NCBI GenBank assembly: GCA_910578935.1
Contig: CAJTSM010000016.1
Coordinates: 1-64,000, forward strand
DNA: 64,000 nt
Reading direction: 5' to 3'
From: an uncultured Oscillibacter sp.
GTDB taxonomy: Bacteria > Bacillota > Clostridia > Oscillospirales > Oscillospiraceae
Shown: one piece after another, positions 26,025-34,308 of the stretch
Position numbering within the stretch: position 1 is the stretch's first letter
How the letters are laid out: every line of letters starts with the position of its first letter
Position numbers and translations under genes: made by a program
The notes under the pieces: generated by a model
Database searches by the model: none
Seen by the model: only the letters and a program-made list of their open reading frames with translations
What the model was told of the DNA's origin: nothing

Positions 26025-27809
26025 ATGAACATGCCAATCCGTGTACTGGGCATCGCTCCCTATGAGGCGATGAAGACTTTGATGAGCAATCTGGCGGAGG
26101 AATATCCGCAAATGGACCTGACGCTGTTTGTAGGGGACCGGGAGCTGGGCTTGGAGATTGCCCGGGCCAACTTTCACGGGAATTACGACGTAGTAATCTC
26201 ACGGGGTGACACCGCCGCCATGCTCCGGAGGGACCTGAGCCTGCCGGTAGTGGAAATTGAAGTCAGCATGTATGATCTGCTCTGTGCCCTGAAGCTGGCC
26301 GGCGGTTCGGATGGCCGGGCTGCTTTTATCACGGCCGCCAGCATTACCGAGAGCGTCCGGCGTCTATGTGAAGTGATGGGGAACGGCATGGATATCTATA
26401 CCTACGACACCCAGGACATGGTGGAACCCATTTTGCGAGAGCTTCAGCAAAACGGCTGCCGGGCCGTACTTTGCGACGCTTTGGCCAACACGACGGCCAA
26501 ACGGCTGGGGATGAACGCTTTCTTGGTTACATCTTCTGTGGAAAGCATCCGCAAAGCCTTTGACCAGGCCCTGCTCATCTGCGGAAGCCAGCAGCGCCTG
26601 CGGGAGGAGAACCTTTTTCTTCGGGAACTGATCCAGGGACAGATCAGTCAGACCGTGGTCTTTGACCAGAGCGGCGGGCTCTTCCTCTCCACGCTGAATG
26701 ATCCGGTGCCCGAATTGCTGGAGCTGCTGCGGCGGGAGCTGCCGGAATCCCGGAAGGATCTGGAGCGGCGAATTCTCCGCAATCTGGGGGGGATGCTGTA
26801 CTCCATCCGCTCCCGGCAGATCAGCTCCGGCCCGCAGACCTATGTCGCCTTTTTTATGGATGCCCGGAAGACGCCTCTTTCCCCCAACCAGACGGGCATT
26901 CGCTTTGCCACCCGGCCGGAGGCGGAGAGCGACTTTTACGACAGCATTTTCAGCTTTGCCGGGACCATCGGTGACTTTCAGGAGGAGATTGCCCGGATTA
27001 ATCAGAGCAGCGCTCCGGTGATGGTTTCCGGTGAGGACGGCACCGGCAAGGAATCCATGGTAGGCGCTCTGTATATGCGCAGCGTCCTGCGCAATCATCC
27101 GCTGGTGTCCGTCAATTGCAGTCTTCTCAATGACAAGAGCTGGACGTTTCTGCTGGAGCACCACAATTCTCCGCTTTCCGATGAGGGGAACACCCTTTAT
27201 TTTGCCAGCGTAGATATCCTTTCCCCGGAAAGGCGGCAGCAGCTTCTGGCCGTTCTGGCGGAAATGGACGTCTGCCGGAGGAACCGGGTGATTTTCTCCT
27301 GTGTCTGCCAGCCTGGGGAATTTACCTCCGCCGTTGGGTCCCTCTTCACCGATAAGCTGTGCTGCCTCACGCTGTATCTGCCTCCCCTGCGGCAGATGGC
27401 GGAACGAATTCCCACCCTGGTGAACCTGTCTCTGAGTTACCTGAACGCCGACCTTCCCCGGCAGGTTTTAAGCGTGGAACCGGAGGCCATGTCTTTGCTC
27501 CAAGCCTTTCAGTGGCCACATAACTACACACAGTTTCGCCGGGTGCTGGAGGAACTGGCCGTCCTGGCGCCGGGACAGGCCATCACCGCCGCCAGCGTCC
27601 GCCAGCTTCTGCGAAAGGAACGGCACGTGGGGGCTTTTGCCCTTCGGGCGGAAAACGCCGCTGTACCTCTGGATCTGGGCCGGACTTTGGAGGAGATCAA
27701 CCAGGACGTGGCTCTCCGGGTGCTGGAGGAAACCGGCGGAAACCAGACCGCCGCCGCCAAGCGGCTGGGAATCAGCCGGACCACACTGTGGAGGCTGATG
27801 AAAAAATAA
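26025..27809 (+). CDS. PrpR-type regulator with degenerate AAA+ domain
   Basis: The protein is 594 residues. Residues 1-190 are a PrpR_N sensor domain (GNYDVVISRGDTAAMLR, VEIEVSMYDLL). A variable region of about 190-310 follows. Residues 310-520 form an AAA+ core of the sigma-54 activator type. Walker A is kept (SGEDGTGKES), but the GAFTGA loop that contacts sigma-54 is absent and the Walker B acidic pair is missing (NTLYFASVD in place of xxxFLDE). The C-terminal Fis helix-turn-helix GGNQTAAAKRLGISRTTLWR is intact. It therefore probably works with the housekeeping sigma factor, with the AAA+ part structural. Divergent from the four-carbon acid operon, so the likely regulator of it. RBS GGAGG is 8 bases upstream. 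Confidence 0.85.
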   Translation: MNMPIRVLGIAPYEAMKTLMSNLAEEYPQMDLTLFVGDRELGLEIARANFHGNYDVVISRGDTAAMLRRDLSLPVVEIEVSMYDLLCALKLAGGSDGRAAFITAASITESVRRLCEVMGNGMDIYTYDTQDMVEPILRELQQNGCRAVLCDALANTTAKRLGMNAFLVTSSVESIRKAFDQALLICGSQQRLREENLFLRELIQGQISQTVVFDQSGGLFLSTLNDPVPELLELLRRELPESRKDLERRILRNLGGMLYSIRSRQISSGPQTYVAFFMDARKTPLSPNQTGIRFATRPEAESDFYDSIFSFAGTIGDFQEEIARINQSSAPVMVSGEDGTGKESMVGALYMRSVLRNHPLVSVNCSLLNDKSWTFLLEHHNSPLSDEGNTLYFASVDILSPERRQQLLAVLAEMDVCRRNRVIFSCVCQPGEFTSAVGSLFTDKLCCLTLYLPPLRQMAERIPTLVNLSLSYLNADLPRQVLSVEPEAMSLLQAFQWPHNYTQFRRVLEELAVLAPGQAITAASVRQLLRKERHVGAFALRAENAAVPLDLGRTLEEINQDVALRVLEETGGNQTAAAKRLGISRTTLWRLMKK

Positions 27810-27820
27810 ACAGCCGCAGG

Positions 27821-27862
27821 AAAGGCGCTCCGCCCGGAAAGCCGGACGAAGCGCCCCTTTTT
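27821..27862 (+). terminator. Intrinsic terminator of PrpR-like gene
   Basis: AAAGGCGCT pairs with AGCGCC(C)CTTTTT across a 20-base loop that is itself partly self-complementary (CCGG...CCGG). It ends in a T run. Confidence 0.7.
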
Positions 27863-27918
27863 GTTCTGCCGCGTTTCTGGGAAGCCTGAGCTTTGCTTTG
27901 AGAGTTTGAAGATACCCT

Positions 27919-28359
27919 CTAGGCTTCCAGCTTCACAACGTATTTCACATAGGCCGCCGGCGGCTGTCCCTCCGTGTGGCGGCAGGCGGAGTGGGCGTCA
28001 CTGGGAAACAGGGCGCAAAACATACCTGGCCGCATCTCCAGGGCGGAGCCCTGCCCCCGGAGGGGTTGTTTGTCCTTTTCCGGGTCATAGGGCCCGCTGC
28101 TCTCCATTTCCTCCAGCCGGTTCCACAGAACGGTTTCCCGTCCTTCCGCCAGGATGAATACGTCCACATATCTGCGGTGCGCCTCAAAGGCGTCTGTGTC
28201 CTCCGGCTTGGTCATGCCGGACTGGCGCATGACGTATCCTCCCGGAAACCGGCAGGGGCCGTCCCAGGCGGAAGCGGACTGAATTTCTTCCAGGGCCCTA
28301 ACCAGGCCGGGAAGGCGGTCTTCATACTCTGCCGCGTGCTTGATCCGGTCAACAATCAT
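27919..28359 (-). CDS. YhcH/YjgK/YiaL (DUF386) family protein
   Basis: This is a 146-residue cupin-like beta-barrel of the YhcH/YjgK family. Its motifs are FEAHRRYVDVFILAEGRE (residues ~58-75) and MFCALFPSDAHSACRH with the conserved His/Asp metal-site pattern, followed by VKYVVKL. Relatives sit in sialic acid, ascorbate/gulonate and other sugar-acid operons, where they are thought to be anomerases or isomerases. The start overlaps the 2-hydroxyacid dehydrogenase stop by 4 bases, so it is the last gene of a tightly coupled three-gene operon with the LarA-like gene. Confidence 0.85.
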   Translation of the reverse strand: MIVDRIKHAAEYEDRLPGLVRALEEIQSASAWDGPCRFPGGYVMRQSGMTKPEDTDAFEAHRRYVDVFILAEGRETVLWNRLEEMESSGPYDPEKDKQPLRGQGSALEMRPGMFCALFPSDAHSACRHTEGQPPAAYVKYVVKLEA

Positions 28360-29384
28360 TTCCGTGCCTCCATTCCATCCTGGTCCGCATTTGCCGCCGG
28401 GACAGCGGCGTCCTGCTTCCAGCGCGGGTGAAGATATGCCTCGGGATTGGCAACGGCGGGCCAGCGCTGCCCATGTAAAACGGCGATACACCCCTCCGCA
28501 CACATGGACGCCGCGCGGACAGTGGCTTCCCGGGTCTGAGCGGCGCTGTGGGGCGAGAGGATCAGATTTGGTGCGGCGCACAGCGGATTGTCCGGGCGCA
28601 GCGGTTCTTCTACCGTAACGTCCAGCCCCGCGCCGGCGATGATCCCTTCTCTCAGGGCCTGAATCAGGTCCGCCTCATCCACGATGCCGCCCCGGGCGCA
28701 ATTGATGAGAACGGCGGTGGACTTCATCTGCCGCAGCTCTTTCCACCGGAGCAGTCCCCGGGTGCCGTCGTTCAGCGGCGTGTGGATTGTGACGGCGTCG
28801 CTTTCCGCCAGCAGTTCCGAGAGAGTCCCGCAAGGGCGGGCGCCTCCCGCTTTTATGTCCGCTTCTGTGCAATAGGGATCGTAGGCCAGCAAGTCCATGC
28901 CCACGGCGCGGCACAGCCTCCCTACACGTTTTCCAATGTCCCCGAAGCCGACGATGCCCGCGGTCCGCCCTTTCAATTCAAACATCTTTCCACTGTTCCG
29001 AATTTCGAAATTGCCTGTTACGGCCTCATTGTGGCATTCCACCAGGTTGGACGCCAGGGCAAACATCAGCGCCAGGGTGTGCTCCGCCACGGAATCCGCG
29101 TTGCAGTGGGGAGCGATCACCACCGGGATACCCCGCTCGCTGGCTGCGGCCACGTCGATGCTGTCGTATCCGATTCCCGACCGGCCGATGACCCGCAGAT
29201 GGGGGGCGGCCTCTATTTCAGCCCGGTTCATATGGCCGATCCGCACAACCACGCACTCGGCGTTTTGAAGCTCCTCCAGATATTCGCTTGGGTTCCCGCT
29301 GTTCGCGACGTAAATGGGTCCCATTTGGGCCAGCGGTTCGTATCCGGCGGCGCAGAGGGCCTGAGTCATGACGATTCTGCTCAT
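28356..29384 (-). CDS. D-isomer-specific 2-hydroxyacid dehydrogenase
   Basis: This is a 342-residue NAD-dependent 2-hydroxyacid dehydrogenase of the phosphoglycerate-dehydrogenase group. It has a catalytic N-domain, Rossmann motif GIVGFGDIGKRVGRL (~145), substrate Arg in NCARGGIVDEADLI (~228), and Glu/His in EEPLRPDN...LSPHSAAQT (~275). It lacks an ACT domain, so catabolic reduction or oxidation of a keto/hydroxy acid is more likely than serine synthesis. RBS AGGAGGA precedes the ATG at 29384, which overlaps the LarA-like stop (ATGA). Confidence 0.9.
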   Translation of the reverse strand: MSRIVMTQALCAAGYEPLAQMGPIYVANSGNPSEYLEELQNAECVVVRIGHMNRAEIEAAPHLRVIGRSGIGYDSIDVAAASERGIPVVIAPHCNADSVAEHTLALMFALASNLVECHNEAVTGNFEIRNSGKMFELKGRTAGIVGFGDIGKRVGRLCRAVGMDLLAYDPYCTEADIKAGGARPCGTLSELLAESDAVTIHTPLNDGTRGLLRWKELRQMKSTAVLINCARGGIVDEADLIQALREGIIAGAGLDVTVEEPLRPDNPLCAAPNLILSPHSAAQTREATVRAASMCAEGCIAVLHGQRWPAVANPEAYLHPRWKQDAAVPAANADQDGMEARK

Positions 29385-30703
29385 GTGTCTTCCTCCTGAT
29401 TCCACAGCATTAAATTTCCCTCTTTGTCGAAGGGAAGGGGCTTGCATTCTCCGGCGATTTCCATACCCGGCGTCTGTCCCGCCTGGTTCCAAAATGCCTC
29501 GGACAGGTACAGCTCTCCCATGTGCAGCGTGTTCCGGATCAGCACGATCCGCAGCTTTTCCGGCGGGACGGCGTTGCAGGTTTTGACCGCGGCCTTGATG
29601 GCCATTTTGTCATCCCGCAGCACCATGGCCAGCTTCACCGGCAAAAAAACGGTGGAGGTCAGCGCATTGGGATAGGTGGCTAAGAAGTCCATCTTTTTCA
29701 GAAATCGCAGCGTGGTGGTGTCCGCCTGGCCAATTCCCAGCCCGTTGCCGTGGGACGCATCCGTCAGGTCCAGGACGCAGGTCCGCTGTTTCCGGATGCC
29801 TCCGCCCCCATAGGGCGTGGACCAGGTTCCGGTGATATTGGGGTCCATCCCGCTGCCGGAAAAGTTCTTGCCGATTTCCCGAACCACCAGCACGTCCGTC
29901 TCTGGTACAAGAATACGGGGCATTAGGCTTTTGGCGTATTCCAAAAGGGCGGGTTCCCGCTCTGGAATCTCCTCACTGCGCAGCACTTCCACCCGGCTGG
30001 TTTCATCGTAGGCGTTCTCCATCAGCGCCACGCCGAACAGCACATTCGTGTGCGTCCGCACGTAGTTGCCCACCAGGGGAATCCTTGTGGCAAACGTACC
30101 GAATCCGTCCTTGTGGATGCTGTCCGCGCCCTTCTGCTTCCCCAGGCCGATACACAGCATTTTCGTCAGGCCGGATTCAACCGGTCCCCGGAAGGCGCTG
30201 TGGGGTTTGACCCGGTTCACCGCCACGATGCCGTCCGCCTCAAAGGCCAGGCGGTCTATGTACACCGGAAGCGGGCGGCCCTCTTCCATCACCTCTCCAA
30301 GGCGCACTGTCTCCATAGAAGAGCGGATCGGGCAGCCGCAGAAGTCCTCTGTAATGCCGTAGCCTTCCAGGATCAGGCGCTGTCCCTCTGCTGTGGAGCC
30401 GCCGTGGCTGCCCATGGCGGGGATGAGAAAGGGCTTTGCTCCCAGCCGCCGGAGAAAGGAAACGACTTCCCGCAGGACAAGGGCCATGTTTGCGATTCCG
30501 CGGCTGCTGCCGGTGACGGCCACCGTCATGCCGGGCCGGATCAGGGACGCGGCGCCGGACTCCTCCAGCTTCAGCCGCAGTTCGGCGGCCACATCCTCCA
30601 GGCGGTTCCGGGGGAACGTTTGAAGGACGCGGAACATTCTGGGAAGGGATACCCCCTCTAAAAGCGGCTCGATCTTTGTGTAATCCGAAAATTTTTCTGT
30701 CAT
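29381..30703 (-). CDS. LarA-superfamily (DUF2088) protein, putative racemase/epimerase
   Basis: This 440-residue member of the lactate-racemase-domain family has an N-terminal DUF2088 region with FLIPAMGSHGGSTAEGQ (~95-112) and SMETVRLGE. Next comes the distinctive block VNRVKPHSAFRGPVESGLTK (~170-190), which supplies the conserved His and Lys, then GLGKQKGADSIHK. Characterised LarA uses a nickel-pincer cofactor on a Lys to racemise lactate; homologues act on other 2-hydroxy acids. Heading an operon with a 2-hydroxyacid dehydrogenase makes a stereo-inversion-then-oxidation route plausible. No larB/C/E cofactor genes are in the window. Confidence 0.78.
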   Translation of the reverse strand: MTEKFSDYTKIEPLLEGVSLPRMFRVLQTFPRNRLEDVAAELRLKLEESGAASLIRPGMTVAVTGSSRGIANMALVLREVVSFLRRLGAKPFLIPAMGSHGGSTAEGQRLILEGYGITEDFCGCPIRSSMETVRLGEVMEEGRPLPVYIDRLAFEADGIVAVNRVKPHSAFRGPVESGLTKMLCIGLGKQKGADSIHKDGFGTFATRIPLVGNYVRTHTNVLFGVALMENAYDETSRVEVLRSEEIPEREPALLEYAKSLMPRILVPETDVLVVREIGKNFSGSGMDPNITGTWSTPYGGGGIRKQRTCVLDLTDASHGNGLGIGQADTTTLRFLKKMDFLATYPNALTSTVFLPVKLAMVLRDDKMAIKAAVKTCNAVPPEKLRIVLIRNTLHMGELYLSEAFWNQAGQTPGMEIAGECKPLPFDKEGNLMLWNQEEDT

Positions 30704-30753
30704 AAGCAGCCTTCCCCTCCATCTGTTTCAGTCGATGCCAGTGGCACAGCAAC

Positions 30754-30759
30754 AGTATA
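30754..30759 (-). promoter_or_regulatory. Candidate -10 box of the LarA-like operon
   Basis: On the minus strand TATACT lies about 50 bases before the LarA-like start. No good -35 sits 16-18 bases upstream, as is usual for a promoter that needs an activator; the neighbouring AraC protein is a candidate. Confidence 0.35.
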
Positions 30760-30814
30760 GCAGGAGCCGTCGGAAAATGCTTGACCTATTTTTCGGTATA
30801 TCCGCCGCTTTTTT

Positions 30815-30870
30815 AGAAAAATTCCCCCTTCCGGTCCGGCGGACAGCCTGCCGGGCCGGGAAGGGGGAAT
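30815..30870 (-). terminator. Intrinsic terminator of AraC gene
   Basis: On the minus strand, 15 bases past the AraC stop, ATTCCCCCTTCC pairs with GGAAGGGGGAAT around an inner GC-rich hairpin, and TTTTTCT follows. Confidence 0.85.
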
Positions 30871-30884
30871 GCGGAGCTCTCCGC

Positions 30885-31733
30885 TCAGCGCCGCTTCGGA
30901 ATCTCAAACTCCTGTTTAGGCCGGAAGGGGCTGTCGGGCGTAAGGTTGATGCCCACATCTGAATTGGCCCTGCGCAGGTACTGACTGGGAGAAATACCGG
31001 TTTTTCTCTTGAACATCCGGGAAAAAGACGCCGGTTCCATACCCGCATCCTCTGCCAATTCGCCTACGGTGCAGTCCGCCGTCAGAATCCGCTCCTGGGC
31101 GCGGGCAATCTTCTTTTCCTGAAGATATTGGGACGGCCCGCAGCCGAACGCCTGCTTGAAAACCGTGGAAAAGTGGGCTGGCGTATAGCCGCAGAGCTCC
31201 GCCAAAAGAGAAACGGAGGGCATTTCCCGGGGGTGCCGGTCTATGTAGGCCAGAGCGGGATAAAGCGCTGTGCCGGGCCGTTCCGGCGGTGCGGCATAAA
31301 CGCCGTCCTTCAGCGTTTCCCGGCGGAGCAAAAGCAGCAGCAGCTCGGTCATTCTGGCGTTGATTAAGGCTTCGGCATAGTCGCCGCCCCGGATCGCCAG
31401 GTGAAACACGTTTATCATCAGGGCGTGCTCATAGCCGTTGAGAGGGATGGCGAGAGGCAGGCGGCTCAGGGGCTCCAAAAAAGCCCCTTGGGCCGAAAAT
31501 TTTACATCAAAGCTCTGCATAGAGTCTTCTCCAAAAATCGCGTGTTCCACCTCAGGCTCAATGCGCAGGAACAGCCCGCGGCGGGCTTCGACCACCTGTG
31601 CTCCCGCCTGGATCTTACCCAGACCGCCGATCACATAAATACAATGGAAAAAGGGGTGGGAGTGCAGGGGAATGTATTCTCCCCGTTCTTTCCGCTCTTT
31701 GACAATTCGGTGAACCTTTACCGATAACGACAT
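30885..31733 (-). CDS. AraC-family transcriptional regulator with cupin sensor
   Basis: This 282-residue regulator has an N-terminal cupin/AraC-binding domain (residues 1-150; IPLHSHPFFHCIYVI with metal or ligand His residues). The C-terminal double helix-turn-helix at about 175-265 has SVSLLAELCGYTPAHFSTVFKQ and GELAEDAGMEPASFSRMFKR followed by TGISPSQYLRR. The ATG at 31733 is chosen over 31751 because GGAGGG lies 7 bases upstream of it. It is on the same strand and upstream of the LarA-like operon but has its own terminator, so it probably controls that operon in trans. The intergenic 31734-31991 holds nothing else recognisable. Confidence 0.9.
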   Translation of the reverse strand: MSLSVKVHRIVKERKERGEYIPLHSHPFFHCIYVIGGLGKIQAGAQVVEARRGLFLRIEPEVEHAIFGEDSMQSFDVKFSAQGAFLEPLSRLPLAIPLNGYEHALMINVFHLAIRGGDYAEALINARMTELLLLLLRRETLKDGVYAAPPERPGTALYPALAYIDRHPREMPSVSLLAELCGYTPAHFSTVFKQAFGCGPSQYLQEKKIARAQERILTADCTVGELAEDAGMEPASFSRMFKRKTGISPSQYLRRANSDVGINLTPDSPFRPKQEFEIPKRR

Positions 31734-31991
31734 CGTTTGCCCTCCATTCATTGCACGTTAAAAGATCACGGTTCTCTGAACTCCGGTCATTCCGTGCCGG
31801 TTGCCTGCGGCTGTTTGGGGTGCCGGGTTTTGGATATGCCTGTAAAACAGAGTATAAGTTTCCGTGCGGGTAAAAGCAAGTGATTTCCACCTTCCGGCGT
31901 AGAAACTGAAATCCCTGCCGGCATGAACGCTAAGATAAACGCTCACACCGGCCGGGACCTTTTGACTGCTTAGAAGCGTTCTTTTTGCCGC

Positions 31992-32690
31992 TCAGTAGAT
32001 CGATTGATAAATTTCCACCATGTCCGCTATGGAAAGAGGAGCGTAGCTGTTCCCCAACAGCCGCTGCTGTCCGGTTGTGACGCCTTCGGCGAACCCTTGA
32101 AATTCGCTCTGGGAAATACCATACTCCCGCAAGGGCTTTCTGAGTTGAATCCGGTCGAAAAGCTGGAAAGCGGATTCCAGCGCCTCCGCCGCCGGGACGC
32201 CCAGACAGTGCCTCAGCAAGGCCTCCAGCTCGTGAAGGCCCCCTGTGGGTTTTTTCTCCCGATATTTGCGGAATACCGCTGCGAAGACCAGCTGATTGGC
32301 CTCGCCGTGGGGGATGTGATAGCCTCCGCCCAAGGGATAGCTGAGGGCATGGACCGCTGCGCAGCCTGCGGAACAAAAAGCCATTCCCGCATAGGAAGAG
32401 GCCAGCTGGAAAACCCCGGCCTTGTCAATCCAATGTGCGGGCCCCCGGTCCGCCACATAACGGTAACCCTCCAGAATCATGCTGGCGGCGCTGGTGGAAA
32501 ACAGCTGGGAAACCGGCGTGGCCTTGGGAGAGAGACGGGATTCCACAGCGTGGACCAGCGCGTCGATGGAGGATGTGGCGAAAAAGCGGTAGGGCAGGCC
32601 GGCCAGCAGTTCGGGAATCAGCACGGACTTTACGGGGAACATCAAGTCACTGATATGGACAAGACCACAAAAATTATGGAGCGGAGTTGC
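31992..32690 (-). pseudogene. Iron-containing alcohol dehydrogenase, N-terminal half missing
   Basis: The frame is open and well conserved from about 32655 down to the stop at 31992. Landmarks are MFPVKSVLIPELLAGLPYR, SSIDALVHAVES, AGCAAVHALSYPLGGGYHIP (two metal His) and the C-terminal GVTTGQQRLLGNSYAPLS. A complete enzyme needs another ~170 residues carrying the dinucleotide-binding GGGS and GTGSE motifs. Instead the frame runs into unrelated sequence just where the divergent activator gene begins. Both neighbours have lost their 5' ends at the same point, so a single deletion is likely. Same subfamily as the remnant at 1906-2385. Confidence 0.82.
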
Positions 32691-32700
32691 TGACAACACT

Positions 32701-34053
32701 TTGCGAAACAGGCGAAAAGTATCATTTTTGCGGAGAGATTGTCTAACCGTGCGGATCAACCGGGCTTACAAAAAGCTGACCGGGATCCGGCGGGAAGAGC
32801 TGGTGGGCATTCCGGTGGAGGAACTGGTACGGACCCGGCTGATTTCCGAATCCTGCGGGGCCATTGTAGCCAGGACGAAAAAGCCCTGCACCATTGTGCA
32901 GACTTTTTCCCGGACGGGGCGCAGCGCCCATGTGTCCTGCAACCCGGTTTTTGATGAACATGGAGAGATTGAATTTTATATCTGCAACGACCGGGACTTG
33001 GACGAGATCAGCAGCCTCCAGTCGGAGCTTCAGGAGATCAAAGTGCTGAACGACCGCTATCTTTCCGAGTTGGAAACGCTGAAGGCCCAAATGCCCAACT
33101 GGGGCGAGCTTATTGTAGAGGACAAGGCCATGCTGAAGGCGCTGGACCTGGCGGGCAGGGTGGCCAGGGTGGACTCTACGGCCCTGCTGCTGGGAGAAAC
33201 CGGCGTGGGCAAGGATGAGATTGCCCGGTTCATTCACCGCAACAGCCGCCGGGCGGAGAAGGCCCTGGTGTCCGTCAACTGCGGCGCCATTACGGAATCC
33301 CTGTTTGAAAGCGAACTCTTCGGCCATGAGGGTCATGCCTTTACCGGCGCGGGCAGCAAGAGCCGGGCCGGGCTCTTTGAGGTGGCGGACCACGGCACCA
33401 TGTTTCTCGATGAGATTGGGGAGCTGTCTTTAAACATGCAGACAAAGCTGCTGCATGTGCTTCAAAGCAAATCCTTCATTCGGGTGGGGGGCACGAAGCC
33501 GATCCAGATGGATGTCCGCATCATTGCCGCCACCAATTGTGATCTGGAGGCCATGGTTCGGGAAAAGCGGTTTCGGGAGGACTTGTTTTACCGGCTCAAT
33601 GTGGTGCCCATCCATATTCCGCCCCTCCGGGAACGGCGGAATGATATCATTCCCCTGGCTCAGCATTTCCTGGACTATTACAATCAGAAGAATGGCTGCC
33701 GCAAGCGCCTTTCTTCCGCCACCTGCCTGGCGCTGCTGGACTACAGCTGGGCGGGAAATGTCCGGCAGCTGAAAAACGCGATTGAACAGGCGATGATTAT
33801 GACGGACGGCGATGTGATCCAGCCGGAGAACCTGCCTGTGAACGTGGTTCGAGAGGCCGTTCCGTTTAAGGAGCCCCAAGAGGGTATGAGCCTGAACGAA
33901 TTTCTGGAGCGGATGGAGCTTCAGTATTTGAATACCTATTATCAAAAATGCGGCAGCGTCCGGGAGGCGGCGAAGCGCCTGAAAATGCCGCCCACCACGT
34001 TTTTGCGGCATCGGACCAGCCTGATGAAAAAATACGGCAGTCTGGAGCTGTAA
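32701..34053 (+). pseudogene. Sigma-54-type transcriptional activator, 5'-truncated PAS domain
   Basis: From about 32739 the frame encodes the second part of a PAS domain (TVRINRAYKKLTGIRREELV), then a coiled linker. A full AAA+ domain follows: Walker A LGETGVGKDEIARFI (~160), GHEGHAFTGAGSKSRAGLFE (the GAFTGA loop with His for the first Gly), Walker B GTMFLDEIGE, LFYRLNVVPI and LRERRNDI. It ends in a Fis-type HTH (GSVREAAKRLKMPPTTFLRHR). The start of the PAS domain is gone, no ribosome binding site or good start codon precedes it, and the upstream DNA belongs to the truncated Fe-ADH. It is therefore listed as broken, though a TTG at 32701 could allow some product. Confidence 0.75.
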
Positions 34054-34246
34054 GCCTAAAGCCTGTTTTAAAACCGGCAAAACGCCGTCTTGGGGTGTCG
34101 TTTCCTGCCGGGACTGCGTTGATTTGACTTGAGATCCGCCGGGATTCCTGCGGTTTCCTTCCTGGTCAGGCGAAATTACGAACGCAGATCTGCGCACGTT
34201 GATTTATTCAGTGCTTCCTTAAGTAATCGGAACAGCGGATAAGGGC

Positions 34247-34289
34247 AAAAAAGCGGGAGCCGGTACGGTTTTGCACAGTACCGGCTCCC
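34247..34289 (-). terminator. Terminator of the MMPL operon
   Basis: A perfect 12-bp stem (GGGAGCCGGTAC / GTACCGGCTCCC, 11-base loop) lies 20 bases past the MMPL stop on the minus strand. CGCTTTTTT follows. The remaining 34054-34246 shows no gene. Confidence 0.9.
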
Positions 34290-34308
34290 GCCGTAATATT
34301 TTCATGCG

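Noticed and set aside
33280..33380. Functional sigma-54 activator assumption for the gene at 32701
   Set aside because: The GAFTGA loop reads HAFTGA and the 5' end is missing with no start signals, so activity is not assumed.
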